From Cryobacterium sp. CG_9.6 (GTDB taxonomy: Bacteria > Actinomycetota > Actinomycetes > Actinomycetales > Microbacteriaceae), in assembly GCF_029893365.1 (NCBI RefSeq), contig NZ_JARXUZ010000002.1:1-64000 (forward strand): a DNA stretch of 64,000 nt. The letters are read 5' to 3'. Each line of letters starts with the position of its first letter. Position 1 is the stretch's first letter. Made by a program: the position numbers and the translations under genes. The notes beneath the pieces were generated by a model. That model was not told the DNA's origin and did not search any database. It saw only the letters and a program-made list of their open reading frames with translations. Below are positions 1 to 7,993 of the stretch, piece by piece.

Positions 1-624
1 GGTTGCGGATCGATGGTTGAGGGTCAGCGTGATTCGGTTCCCTGACGTCATGGGTTGTGTCCGGTGCAGGACCCGCATGAATTGCCCGAAGATACTTGAA
101 CCCACCTCGTGGGGGATGTGCGTGAGCATGTTTGCGGGGAGGTCTTCCCCGTTGTGTACCGCGGCCGAACCCTCTTCGAAATCTCCACGGTAGATTTCCA
201 ACGCACCGCCAGTGACATTGTCCACATCTAGAGCGATCAGCTCCGTATGCGGGACCCCGTCTCCGTGCCAGCCGACCGTTCCATCATCAGGGCCCATGAA
301 TGTGATTGCCGTGGTGATGACTGATATCGGGTAGATCTCCAGCTCAGTGCCGGCAATCTCGCTGAGGGCATTGAGGCGCCCGTCGAGATGAAACAGCTCG
401 AGAATCTCCGGGATCAGCTTGTGGGCACCGCGAATATACCGAAGGTTCAGGTGTTTTGTTTCACTCGATTCCTCCTTGATTTCACGGGCTTGAGTACAAA
501 TTGTCGCCAGCAGATCATCCGGGTATTGATGCGACAACTGCGCGGCACCGAAGTCGGAGGCCTGCCAAAACGTTTCCTTGCCAAGAAGCTCGCGACGAGT
601 GAACTGCTGCGTGATATCAAACAT
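1..624 (-). CDS. 2OG-Fe(II) oxygenase-like protein (partial)
   Basis: The reading frame opens with ATG at 624 behind an AAGGAG ribosome site about 7 bases upstream and runs off the window start, so the C-terminus is missing. About 208 residues are visible. A H-x-D pair sits in GWHGDGVPH (about residues 119-127) and a later segment VLHRTQP...GNRITLTLNHRS looks like the distal metal histidine and the 2-oxoglutarate-binding arginine. This is the double-stranded beta-helix pattern of Fe(II)/2-oxoglutarate oxygenases. The substrate cannot be told. It is divergent from a CGNR regulator, which may control it. The assignment rests on motifs only. Confidence 0.6.
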   Translation of the reverse strand, partial: MFDITQQFTRRELLGKETFWQASDFGAAQLSHQYPDDLLATICTQAREIKEESSETKHLNLRYIRGAHKLIPEILELFHLDGRLNALSEIAGTELEIYPISVITTAITFMGPDDGTVGWHGDGVPHTELIALDVDNVTGGALEIYRGDFEEGSAAVHNGEDLPANMLTHIPHEVGSSIFGQFMRVLHRTQPMTSGNRITLTLNHRSAT

Positions 625-836
625 GTGGTGTCTCCTTGACTGGGTCGTGCCGAGAAAATATGCGCGTCACCCCGGTGGTTCGAGATACGCACCCGATGTC
701 CGACGATCAACACCCTCCCAGCGGTCTTTGGTTCGCGTGAACTGACTCCCTGGGCGTGGACGCCGCCCCGTTCGGCTGTGAGGCGTATGATCGTCTTACA
801 CAACTTACAGTACGACGACATAAGTAAGGTCTGCAA

Positions 837-1448
837 GTGGTAAATACAAATTACTCGGTTCAAATTTTGGATTACCGCAACGGCGCTGCCAACGCCACGC
901 TCCTCGCGAACACCGATGCGGGCAGAGTTGCGGAGGATCGACTCCAGTCGATCGAGGACCTTCAAACACTCCTCGACCAGGCGGGAATCGCCGCGACAAC
1001 GGCGCGAACCATCACGACGTCAGACGTGACACGCGCACGGGCGCTCCGCACGCAGCTGCGTCAAGTGCTCAGCGCCACAGAGCTAACGACCGCGATTGCT
1101 CAACTCAACGCTCTTCTTGTGGCTGCTCATCCTGACGCGACACTCAACTGGGTGAGCGACACTCACGAATGGGGATGGCATCTGTCCGTACCTGCGGACA
1201 CCGATGCGGTTCGTCAGTTACAGCTGGTGACGACCTCGAGCCTGCTTGCAATGACCCGCACATTCGGTCTGGCCCGATTCGGGGATTGCACGGCGACCGA
1301 TTGCACTGGCATGTTCGCCGATACATCACGTGGCGGACGCCGTCGGTTCTGCGACCCGACGCGATGTGGAAACCGGGCCCACGTGGCCGCCTATCGTGCC
1401 CGTAACGGCCACACCCACACCGGCAGCAGTGAACCGAAAAACCATTGA
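837..1448 (+). CDS. CGNR zinc finger / ABATE-domain transcriptional regulator
   Basis: 203 residues starting at GTG 837. The C-terminus carries the CGNR zinc finger signature: a first C-x4-C pair in FGDCTATDCTGMF (about residues 149-161) and a second in FCDPTRCGNRAHVAAYRAR. The N-terminal ~140 residues match the helical ABATE domain that normally precedes this finger in actinobacterial regulators. Length is typical (180-210 residues). It is transcribed away from the oxygenase at 1-624 with about 210 bases between, a common arrangement for a local regulator and its target. Ligand and operator are unknown. Confidence 0.85.
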   Translation: MVNTNYSVQILDYRNGAANATLLANTDAGRVAEDRLQSIEDLQTLLDQAGIAATTARTITTSDVTRARALRTQLRQVLSATELTTAIAQLNALLVAAHPDATLNWVSDTHEWGWHLSVPADTDAVRQLQLVTTSSLLAMTRTFGLARFGDCTATDCTGMFADTSRGGRRRFCDPTRCGNRAHVAAYRARNGHTHTGSSEPKNH

Positions 1449-1675
1449 ACAATTCTCCTGGGTGTCCGACAACGACCCTGGTCACGATGACTGAGGAACC
1501 TATCTACATCAGCGACGATATTCTGTGGTCGCCTTGCTCGCGCCTCGACAACGTGCGCTGGCCAACGACACCAGTTCACGCCGCCTGACGCAACGGCATC
1601 GACGCCAAACCTCGCGGCCTGTTTGGCGATCCCTCAGTGAACGGTTGTTAGATCTTCGCCGTGTCGGTCGCCTGC

Positions 1676-2110
1676 TCACTCACCCTGGCGAAACTGCGGC
1701 AATACAACGGCGATGTCGTAAACCTCGATCTCGAGCAGACGTACCAACTCGTCGCCCGTCGTCAGCCAGAGGCCCTTGTTCTCCTGGGTATCCCAGCCGT
1801 CGACCGGGTCGAAGTGCTGCTGCCAGAAACGGGACCACTCGTTGAGTCGTTGACCTATCTGCAGTGAGATGCCGTAGTCATCTGGCTCCATCACGTACTT
1901 GTCAGTGAAGCTCTCCCGCAAGGGGTAGTTGTGCCCCAAGTCCGCGAAGAACCGAATGCGGTGCAGTTCGCCATTACGCTCTTTCCGAGCATGTTCGATC
2001 GCGCGCTCGTCTGTGATGCTGGGCGGCACAAGTAATTCCAGCTGTGTCATTGGGTCGACGACGCGGCGGTCCTCGCTGGCGACCTGGTTCGGAGACGGCC
2101 TCTCTGTCAT
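1676..2110 (-). CDS. hypothetical protein, 144 aa
   Basis: No family recognised. The product is acidic, soluble and has no signal peptide or membrane segment. It is rich in aromatic residues around 70-120 (YGISLQIGQRLNEWSRFWQQ and GWDTQENKGLWLTT), which looks like a genuine folded protein rather than a chance frame. The ATG at 2110 directly follows a GAGGAG, so spacing is unusually short; no better start is visible. Stands alone between the CGNR gene (convergent) and the recombinase. Confidence 0.55.
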   Translation of the reverse strand: MTERPSPNQVASEDRRVVDPMTQLELLVPPSITDERAIEHARKERNGELHRIRFFADLGHNYPLRESFTDKYVMEPDDYGISLQIGQRLNEWSRFWQQHFDPVDGWDTQENKGLWLTTGDELVRLLEIEVYDIAVVLPQFRQGE

Positions 2111-2508
2111 CTCCTCAGGCTAAGTCGACCAAATGGACAAGAGCAAACCGTCCGCAGATGTCTCCGCCGCAAGTGGGCCATCGGATCGTCGTGGTTCCGC
2201 TATATCAAGGTGTCCGTTAGCCGGAGGCCTCGCGGACTCTCCCGTGCACCGGCTGGGTTGCGCCGTGCGCGTAAGCGTGTGCCGCCCGTAGGACCCGCCC
2301 GAGATTAAGCCCGCTCAGCGGGTGTCATGTGCAACAACGGTCGTGTGTCGAATTCGTTCGTATTCGCTACAACTATCACGACCGGAAGCGTCAGTTTCGG
2401 TGTCCTGTGTTTTCGGGTGTCGTGGAGATGGGTTTTGTAGCGTAACTCAGTGTCGGTTTCTATGCCTCAGTTCCTCACGGTGCTGATGACTTCCGCTACA
2501 GTCGGCGT
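2111..2508. other. gene-free stretch upstream of the recombinase
   Basis: About 400 bases with no convincing frame on either strand. The part after 2340 is AT-richer and contains CGAATTCGTTCGTATTCG, which could be part of a recombination or operator site for the adjacent serine recombinase, but no clear pair of half-sites was resolved. Confidence 0.4.
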
Positions 2509-3114
2509 ATGGGTCATCTTTTAGGATATGCGCGGGTGTCGACGACGGATCAGGACGCGTCGTTGCAGGTTGATGCGTTGAACGCGGCGGGGTGTTACCG
2601 AGTGTTTGTGGACACCATCTCGGGCTCGATCGATCAGCGACCTGAGCTGGGTAAGTTGCTGGACCAATTGCGTCCGGGGGACACGCTTGTGGTGTGGAGG
2701 CTTGACCGGCTGGGGCGTTCTATCCGGCACCTCATCGATCAGCTGTCCCTTCTTTCCGAGCGCAAGATCGGGTTTCGCACGTTGCAGGAAACGATCGATA
2801 CGACGTCGTCGGGTGGTCGTTTGGTGTTCCACGTGTTTGCGGCGTTGGCGGAATTCGAACGCGATCTGATCCGTGAGCGGACCAACGCGGGGTTGCAGGC
2901 GGCGCGGGCGCGGGGCCGCACGGGTGGCCGCCCGCCTCTTCTCACTGATGATCAAGTCACGACTGCCCAACGCATGTATCAGCAGAAGGACATGACTGTC
3001 GCTCAGATCGGTGACGTGCTCGGTGTGAGCCGGACGACTATCTATCGCACCCTGCACCGCCAGCCCGTGAAACCCCAGGGCCGGCGCCCGCGACGGGTAG
3101 CGCCCGCCACGTAG
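2509..3114 (+). CDS. serine recombinase (resolvase/invertase family)
   Basis: 201 residues. The N-terminal catalytic domain begins YARVSTTDQD with the nucleophilic serine at about residue 10, followed by VVWRLDRLGRS (Arg/Asp active-site motif, about 61-71) and AEFERDLIRERT (start of the long E helix). The C-terminal ~50 residues hold a helix-turn-helix (VAQIGDVLGVSRTTIYRTL) ending in a basic tail. This is the standard resolvase/invertase size and order. No Tn3 transposase is adjacent, so it may be a remnant of a transposon or plasmid resolution system. Two copies of ATCGGTGGCCCCC lie just downstream. Confidence 0.93.
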   Translation: MGHLLGYARVSTTDQDASLQVDALNAAGCYRVFVDTISGSIDQRPELGKLLDQLRPGDTLVVWRLDRLGRSIRHLIDQLSLLSERKIGFRTLQETIDTTSSGGRLVFHVFAALAEFERDLIRERTNAGLQAARARGRTGGRPPLLTDDQVTTAQRMYQQKDMTVAQIGDVLGVSRTTIYRTLHRQPVKPQGRRPRRVAPAT

Positions 3115-3179
3115 GTCCGCATGACCGCCAGCAGTGACAGCCCATCCCAGCCGGGGCCGACACGGGCACTCATCGGGCC

Positions 3180-3256
3180 CCTAATCGGTGGCCCCCGAGC
3201 GCGCTACTGGCCACACCGCCCGGTAGCCCCCAAAGTCAATATCGGTGGCCCCCAGA
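3180..3256. repeat. short repeats ATCGGTGGCCCCC downstream of the recombinase
   Basis: The word ATCGGTGGCCCCC(A/G)AG occurs at about 3184 and 3241, with a related CCGGTAGCCCCC between them. Spaced copies of a short word next to a recombinase resemble the multiple transposase-binding sites at the end of an IS21-like element or the subsites of a resolution site. No IS21 transposase is present, so this would be a remnant. Confidence 0.4.
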
Positions 3257-3282
3257 AGCGCGAATACTCAACCGGTGCTGGT

Positions 3283-3312
3283 CCTGTCAAAGGAACCTTT
3301 GTTGAGATGCAG
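3283..3312 (+). repeat. 30-bp dispersed repeat, copy 1
   Basis: Thirty bases identical to 25904-25933, containing the palindromic core AAAGGAACCTTT followed by GTTGAGATGCAG. A diverged relative (GTCAAAGGAACCATTATTG) is at 15585-15609. All three are in the same orientation and lie in gene-free DNA. They may be solo ends of an insertion sequence or recombination sites. Confidence 0.65.
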
Positions 3313-3370
3313 CCTAATTTGTAAGTCAGGCGCTTACGGGCGGGTGGCATGTGGGTAGGTCCTTTCTATT

Positions 3371-3380
3371 TCTATATAGA
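3371..3380. promoter_or_regulatory. palindrome TCTATATAGA upstream of the AbiE-like operon
   Basis: A perfect 10-bp palindrome about 50 bases before the antitoxin start at 3429, inside an AT-rich promoter-like stretch. AbiEi-type antitoxins bind inverted repeats in their own promoter, so this is a candidate autoregulatory operator; that role is inferred. Confidence 0.35.
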
Positions 3381-3428
3381 TACGAAAGTTGTGTTCCATG
3401 TTTTTATGAAATATGCGAAGATGGTGGT

Positions 3429-4040
3429 ATGAAGAACGTGGAGATAGTTTGGCGCACGTTGGCCGATACCGCGCTGGGGGGACAGCGAGACTGGAACAGC
3501 ATTGGTGATATTGCTAATGCTGCGTCGGTGGCGCCGTCCACTACCTATCAGGCGCTGGGACGGCTTCTTGATATCGGTGCCGTCCGCGCGAATGCCCGTC
3601 GTGGCTACACTGTCGTCGCGCCGGAGAAGCTCCTTGATGCCTTCGCCGCTCACCGAAACTTGCGGGCCGACACTGTGGTCTCAACAACGCTGCCCGCCGC
3701 TCAGGCGTTTCTCGACGACGGCGAAGTCGACTACGCCCTCAGCGGCAGTACTGCCGCCGTGCACTACCTGGGTGGCCGCAATACTGTCGCTGATCTCGGC
3801 CGACGAATCATCTACACCACACGCACTGTGTCGCAGGCAGACTTTCCGGTGGGTGATGAGGTCATCTTCCTCACTGAGGATCAGGGCGCGGCACGGAAAT
3901 GGCGGTCCGGTTACGCCAGTCTCGCCCAGACCTACGCTGACCTTTGGGCAAGCCCAGGATGGCAAGCCGCCGAGTTCACCCGCGCATTGAAAACGACCCT
4001 GTTCCCGGCTGCGGATTGGGAGCAGCGAACCAGTGCCTAG
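3429..4040 (+). CDS. AbiEi-like antitoxin (winged-helix protein)
   Basis: 203 residues from ATG 3429; a longer in-frame start at 3351 would add a non-homologous-looking leader. The N-terminus has a winged helix-turn-helix (IANAASVAPSTTYQALGRLLDIGAV, split here as about residues 26-50) typical of AbiEi-type transcriptional antitoxins; the C-terminal part fits the partner domain of such proteins. Its stop overlaps the start of the nucleotidyltransferase gene by 8 bases. In type IV AbiE systems the first protein represses the operon and counters the nucleotidyltransferase toxin. Role inferred from domain order and pairing. Confidence 0.72.
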   Translation: MKNVEIVWRTLADTALGGQRDWNSIGDIANAASVAPSTTYQALGRLLDIGAVRANARRGYTVVAPEKLLDAFAAHRNLRADTVVSTTLPAAQAFLDDGEVDYALSGSTAAVHYLGGRNTVADLGRRIIYTTRTVSQADFPVGDEVIFLTEDQGAARKWRSGYASLAQTYADLWASPGWQAAEFTRALKTTLFPAADWEQRTSA

Positions 4041-4722
4041 CCTCTACGAGGACAGAGACGGAGTTATCCGTGCGCTGGTCGACCGGCTGGGCCATGATCT
4101 CGAACCCTCGATTCTCATTGGCGGCTGGGCAACATTCGTTCGTGTCGGAGGGGAAATCAGTCTCGACATCGACCTCATCACTTCGCAAGAGAGCCGACAC
4201 AAGCTTGAGCAGCTGATGACCGACATCTCAACGAGCAACAACCACCAAGGCAAGAAGCTCCGTGCGACGATCGACAACGTCCATCTCGACATCTATCTCC
4301 CGTACGAATCTCAACTCGGAGGCAAACTACGACTGAAGGTCGAGATGCTCGCGGAATACCCCGACGAGGTGTCCTTCGAAAAATGGACACTCCTGCGACT
4401 CGAAGCGCACATTGCGACAAAGATGGCGGCACTGCTCGACCGACATTTCTCGGAGAAAGGCCAGAAGGATGCCCGCGAGATCCTTGCACTACTTAAACAA
4501 GATGGCGTCGATGCCACGGTTGCCGCCGAGATTCTCGACCGAGCCTCCACAGTCGCTATCGACGATCTGCCCGCCATGATCGGTCAGGCTTTCGATCTTA
4601 TTACCCAGATCATTCCGCTGTCGAAGAGCGACAAGAAACGTCTGGCCACCATCAAGAAGTCATGGGTCGGGGAACTTGAGCGGCGAGGGTTGCGCCCTCA
4701 GGAACTGCGCCCACGGCTGTGA
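4033..4722 (+). CDS. AbiEii-like nucleotidyltransferase toxin
   Basis: 229 residues from GTG 4033. A DNA polymerase beta-type nucleotidyltransferase core is visible: LIGGWATFVR (about 24-33) followed by LDIDLITS with the paired metal-binding aspartates, and LDIYLPYE as the likely third acidic site. The later half is helical, as in AbiEii/MNT toxins. It follows the winged-helix partner with an 8-base overlap. Substrate unknown; related toxins modify tRNA acceptor ends. A plain antibiotic nucleotidyltransferase is less likely given the partner. Confidence 0.75.
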   Translation: MPSLYEDRDGVIRALVDRLGHDLEPSILIGGWATFVRVGGEISLDIDLITSQESRHKLEQLMTDISTSNNHQGKKLRATIDNVHLDIYLPYESQLGGKLRLKVEMLAEYPDEVSFEKWTLLRLEAHIATKMAALLDRHFSEKGQKDAREILALLKQDGVDATVAAEILDRASTVAIDDLPAMIGQAFDLITQIIPLSKSDKKRLATIKKSWVGELERRGLRPQELRPRL

Positions 4723-4836
4723 GGGGACGAATAGGAACGGTGCGGCCGTCGAGCGCCGTCAGCTGGGGTCGCTGCCTCAGAAACCAACGATTCCGCTACA
4801 TGCAAGCAGGGACGATCCTTGGTCACGTCCCGCCGG

Positions 4837-6375
4837 GTGGATGCTCCTATTGATGTCAAGCGGCCTTTGGGGTGGGTTTCGCTTGTCGGGATTGGTCGTC
4901 GAGCCAGGCGCTGAAGGTGGTTTCCAGGTCGGTGTCAGCGCGTTGTCCTATTTCGAGTCGACGTAAGCGCTGGTAGGGGACGTTGAGCTGTTTGGCCGCG
5001 TCAGTGAGGACGATGCCGAGTGTTTGGCGGCGTTGCCGCAGCCGTGGTCCACCGGGCAGAGGGACAGCGTGGTTTTTGGTGAGCAATGCAAATATTTCGT
5101 TGGCGACGTGGCGTTTGAGGCAGCGGACGATGTCGCGGTCGGAAAGGCCTTCAGCGGTGCGTCGGGCGATGTAGGCCATAGTCCGAGGTTCCTTGTGGCG
5201 TTTGCGGAGCAGGACAATACGGTGCAGGGCAGCGTTGGCTTGCCGGTCGCCACCGCGCGAGAGACGGAAACGTTGCCGTTTTCCCGAAGATGCCGGAATA
5301 GGTGCGACGCCGCACAGAGCAGCAAACTGGGCCTTGGTGGAGATGCGGTCTGGGTTGTCGCCGGCAGTGGCGAGCAGGTGTGCGGCAACAAACGGGCCCA
5401 CGCCGCTTGCGGCCATGAGAGCCGGATTCTGCCGGCTGGCGAGTTGGCCAAGTTGGCTGTCGATAAGAGCAATATCCGCTGTCAGGACCTGATGGCGTTG
5501 CGCGAGGCGTTTCGCTGATGCCCGTAGGATCAGCTCCGGAGTGGTGCCCGGTGTGGGTCGTGTGCGCGCGAGCGCAACCGTGAGTTTGTTGCCGTCGTAT
5601 CGGCGAAAATCTTGCCGGATGGCCTCGGGTGCGCTCACCAACAGGGCATGGATCTGATTGATGCTGGCCGTGCGCGCCTTGGTGGCAGAGGAGCGTTCCG
5701 CAAGTAAGACCCGCATCGACTCGACGTCGCCATCGCGTTGTTTCGGGGTTGATAACCCTCGCCCAGCGAGAACCGACATCGCCGCTTGGTGGGCGTCGAG
5801 GGGATCGGATTTGCCGCGCAACCGACGCTCGGCACGGTTGGCGCGAGTGACCTCAACCACGCGCATTCCGGCATTCGCCAAAACGCGGGCAAGTTCCGCA
5901 CCGTAGGAACCGGTTCCTTCGACGCCAACGGCTTCGACGATGCCGTAGGCGTGGAGGAACTCGATGATTTTGCGATAGCCGCTCCCGACTGCGAGGAATT
6001 CCCGGTCGGCGATCGGTTGTCCGTGGTCGTCAACGATAGCGACATAGTGCGTGTCTTTGTGGGTATCAACCCCGGCGAAGATGGTTCGTAGAGGCTGGAC
6101 CGCGATGGTGAATTGTGGCGGTTCACTAGTTGCAACTGTCATGACTTCGGTACTCCCGTTTCTTCGTTGAAGGGAAATCACCGTTGGGTCGGGAGGGCAG
6201 ACAGCACAGAGGTGAGACTGTTGGCCAGGCTCCTATCAAGTCATGTCGCCCCGATCAAGCGGCATTAGCGGCTCTGGTGCGGCGGACAGATCCACCCAAA
6301 GACAACCTCAAAAGGAGTCAGTGTAATTTTGAGTCACCCCGCACCAGAGTCACATCCAGTATCTCTGTGTAATTC
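4837..6375 (-). mobile_element. IS110-family insertion sequence, copy A
   Basis: 1539 bases shared, as far as can be read, with 7761-9299 (copy B) and 48921-50459 (copy C). The common span runs from GAATTACACAGAG upstream of the transposase to GGAGCATCCAC after its stop, without obvious terminal inverted repeats, as usual for IS110. It contains one transposase gene and about 230 bases of non-coding leader. Copy A is inverted relative to B, with an IS256 element between them. Outside the right end lies GGGACGTGACC (on the element strand), also seen beside copy C. Confidence 0.88.
4856..6142 (-). CDS. IS110 family transposase (copy A)
   Basis: 428 residues from ATG 6142, with GGGAG upstream; a GTG at 6181 would add 13 residues. 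N-terminal RuvC-like DEDD domain: first aspartate in FAGVDTHKDTHYVAIVD, glutamate in GVEGTGSYG, and a distal SDPLDA. The C-terminal transposase_20 region has the HhH-like ASGVGPFVAAHLLATAG and the serine-containing GVAPIPASSGKRQ, the proposed covalent serine. Identical to the products at 7994 and 49154. It catalyses RNA-guided (bridge RNA) recombination in studied relatives. No lesion seen, so presumably active. Confidence 0.93.
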   Translation of the reverse strand: MTVATSEPPQFTIAVQPLRTIFAGVDTHKDTHYVAIVDDHGQPIADREFLAVGSGYRKIIEFLHAYGIVEAVGVEGTGSYGAELARVLANAGMRVVEVTRANRAERRLRGKSDPLDAHQAAMSVLAGRGLSTPKQRDGDVESMRVLLAERSSATKARTASINQIHALLVSAPEAIRQDFRRYDGNKLTVALARTRPTPGTTPELILRASAKRLAQRHQVLTADIALIDSQLGQLASRQNPALMAASGVGPFVAAHLLATAGDNPDRISTKAQFAALCGVAPIPASSGKRQRFRLSRGGDRQANAALHRIVLLRKRHKEPRTMAYIARRTAEGLSDRDIVRCLKRHVANEIFALLTKNHAVPLPGGPRLRQRRQTLGIVLTDAAKQLNVPYQRLRRLEIGQRADTDLETTFSAWLDDQSRQAKPTPKAA

Positions 6376-7760
6376 ATCGTCACCGTGCGGGTCAGCTGAT
6401 TTGATTATGCAGCACTGAGCTCGGGAATGGGAATCACCCCCGTGAGGGCGCTGGCGTCGGGGCTGGTGAGGGCCGCGTTGAAGGCGGCCAGCTGGCGCAT
6501 GGAGTCCTCGGAGAGGTAGCGGCGGGCTCCTGCTTCCCACTCGTCGTGTTGCTCGACGAGCACCGCTCCGGCGAGGCGGAGCAGGGCCGCCGGGTTGGGG
6601 AACACACCGACGACGTCCGTTCGCCGTTTGATCTCTTTGTTCAGGCGTTCGAGTGGGTTTGTCGACCACACCTGTCGCCAGTGTTTGGGCGGAAAGCCGC
6701 AGAACGCGAGGATGTCGGCGCGGGCGTCGTGCAACATTGTGGCGACTTTCGGGTGAGAGCGGTCGAGCATGCGGGTGACCTCGTCGAACTGGGCTTGGAC
6801 GTGCGTCGCGTCGGGCTGGGCGAAGATGGTGCGGATCACGGCGGCAACCATGTCTTGGCTGGCGCGCGGGACGATGGAGAGCACGTTTCGCATGAAGTGG
6901 ACCCGGAAGCGCCGCCAGGCCGCGCCTTGGAACACGGTGCTGATGGCTTTCTTCAGGCCGGTGTGGGCGTCGGAGATGACGAGCTTGACGCCGTCCAGGC
7001 CGCGAGCCTTCAGCGACCGGAGGAACTCGGTCCAGAAGGGCTCGTTTTCGCTGTCGCCGACGTCGAAGCCGAGGACTTCGCGGCGGCCGTCGGCGGCGAC
7101 GCCGATGGCGACGACCATCGCTTGGGAGATGACGCGGTGGTTGACGCGGGCTTTGCAAGACGTGGCGTCGAGGAAGACGTAGGGGTAGCCGGTTACGCCG
7201 AGGTCACGGTCACGGAACGCAGGCGACTTCACCGTCCAGATCCGCGCAAATCCGGGATACTTCGGACTTGGAGATGCCGGTATCGGCGCCGAGAGCCTTG
7301 ACTAAGTCGTCGACCTTCCGGGTCGAGACGCTGTGGAGGTAAGCCTCCATGACGACGGCGAACAGGGCCTGGTCAACGCGCCGGCGCCGCTCGAGGAGGG
7401 CAGGGAAGAACGACCCTTGGCGGAGCTTGGGGATCTTCAGATTTAAGTCGCCGGCCGTGGTCGTCAAGACCCTCGGTCGAGTCCCGTTGCGCTGGGCGGT
7501 GCGGTCATCGGAGCGTTCGAATCGGGCGGCGCCGATGTGGGCGGTGGCCTCGGCGTCGATGAGTTCTTGGTAGAGCGTTTCGGTCACTGTTCGGATTCGA
7601 TCGGTGACGTTGGTGAGCTTGAGTTCCGAGAGGAGCGCGAGCAGGGCAGACTGGTCTAGAGCCATCGTGTGGTGTGTCTTTCTGTGAGGAACTTTGAACG
7701 GTTCTCACTGACCATCGCACGGTGGTTCGTTACGTTGTTAATCCAACGCTCGAACCCCGA
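6376..7760 (-). mobile_element. IS256-family element between inverted IS110 copies
   Basis: About 1.4 kb lying exactly between IS110 copies A and B. It carries the frameshifted transposase and partial inverted ends (CACCGTGCGGGTCAG on the left; the complement of CACCGTGCGATGGTCAG on the right). The right-end DNA (7664-7760) recurs before IS110 copy C at 48823-48920, showing that IS110 and IS256 DNA have travelled together. Confidence 0.7.
6405..7665 (-). pseudogene. IS256 family transposase, frameshifted
   Basis: Two overlapping frames make one mutator-type transposase. The first (7665 to 7210, start MALDQSALL) has the N-terminal region and ends after ICADLDGEVACVP. The second (entered near 7220, ending 6405) continues AFRDRDLGVTGYPYVFLDAT with the DDE core, VISDAHTG and NPLERLNKEIKRRT. 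Removing one base near 7221 joins them as DGEVAAFRDRDLG, so a single-base insertion has probably inactivated the gene. A short match CACCGTGCG-GGTCAG is inverted near both ends (6381-6395 and 7708-7724) and may be part of the terminal repeats. Confidence 0.82.
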
Positions 7761-7786
7761 GAATTACACAGAGATACTGGATGTGA

Positions 7787-7864
7787 CTCTGGTGCGGGGT
7801 GACTCAAAATTACACTGACTCCTTTTGAGGTTGTCTTTGGGTGGATCTGTCCGCCGCACCAGAG
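7787..7864 (+). ncRNA. candidate IS110 bridge RNA region
   Basis: The IS110 leader before the transposase holds a perfect 11-bp inverted repeat, CTCTGGTGCGG at 7787-7797 and CCGCACCAGAG at 7854-7864, enclosing a second stem CTCAAAA/TTTTGAG (7803-7809, 7823-7829). The inner loop contains AATTACAC, which also occurs at the element's left boundary (7762-7769). A structured leader RNA with a loop matching the left target is what is known for IS110-group bridge RNAs. The same structure is at 6272-6349 (copy A, minus) and 48947-49024 (copy C). Exact RNA ends unknown; the RNA probably extends toward 7993. Confidence 0.5.
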
Positions 7865-7993
7865 CCGCTAATGCCGCTTGATCGGGGCGACATGACTTGA
7901 TAGGAGCCTGGCCAACAGTCTCACCTCTGTGCTGTCTGCCCTCCCGACCCAACGGTGATTTCCCTTCAACGAAGAAACGGGAGTACCGAAGTC

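Noticed and set aside
6334..7158. Long open frames on both strands within the IS256 transposase (for example 6546-7301 on the plus strand)
   Set aside because: They are antisense or shifted readings of the transposase; composition is arginine/histidine- or aspartate-rich with no motif, and the real gene is identified by its DDE core.
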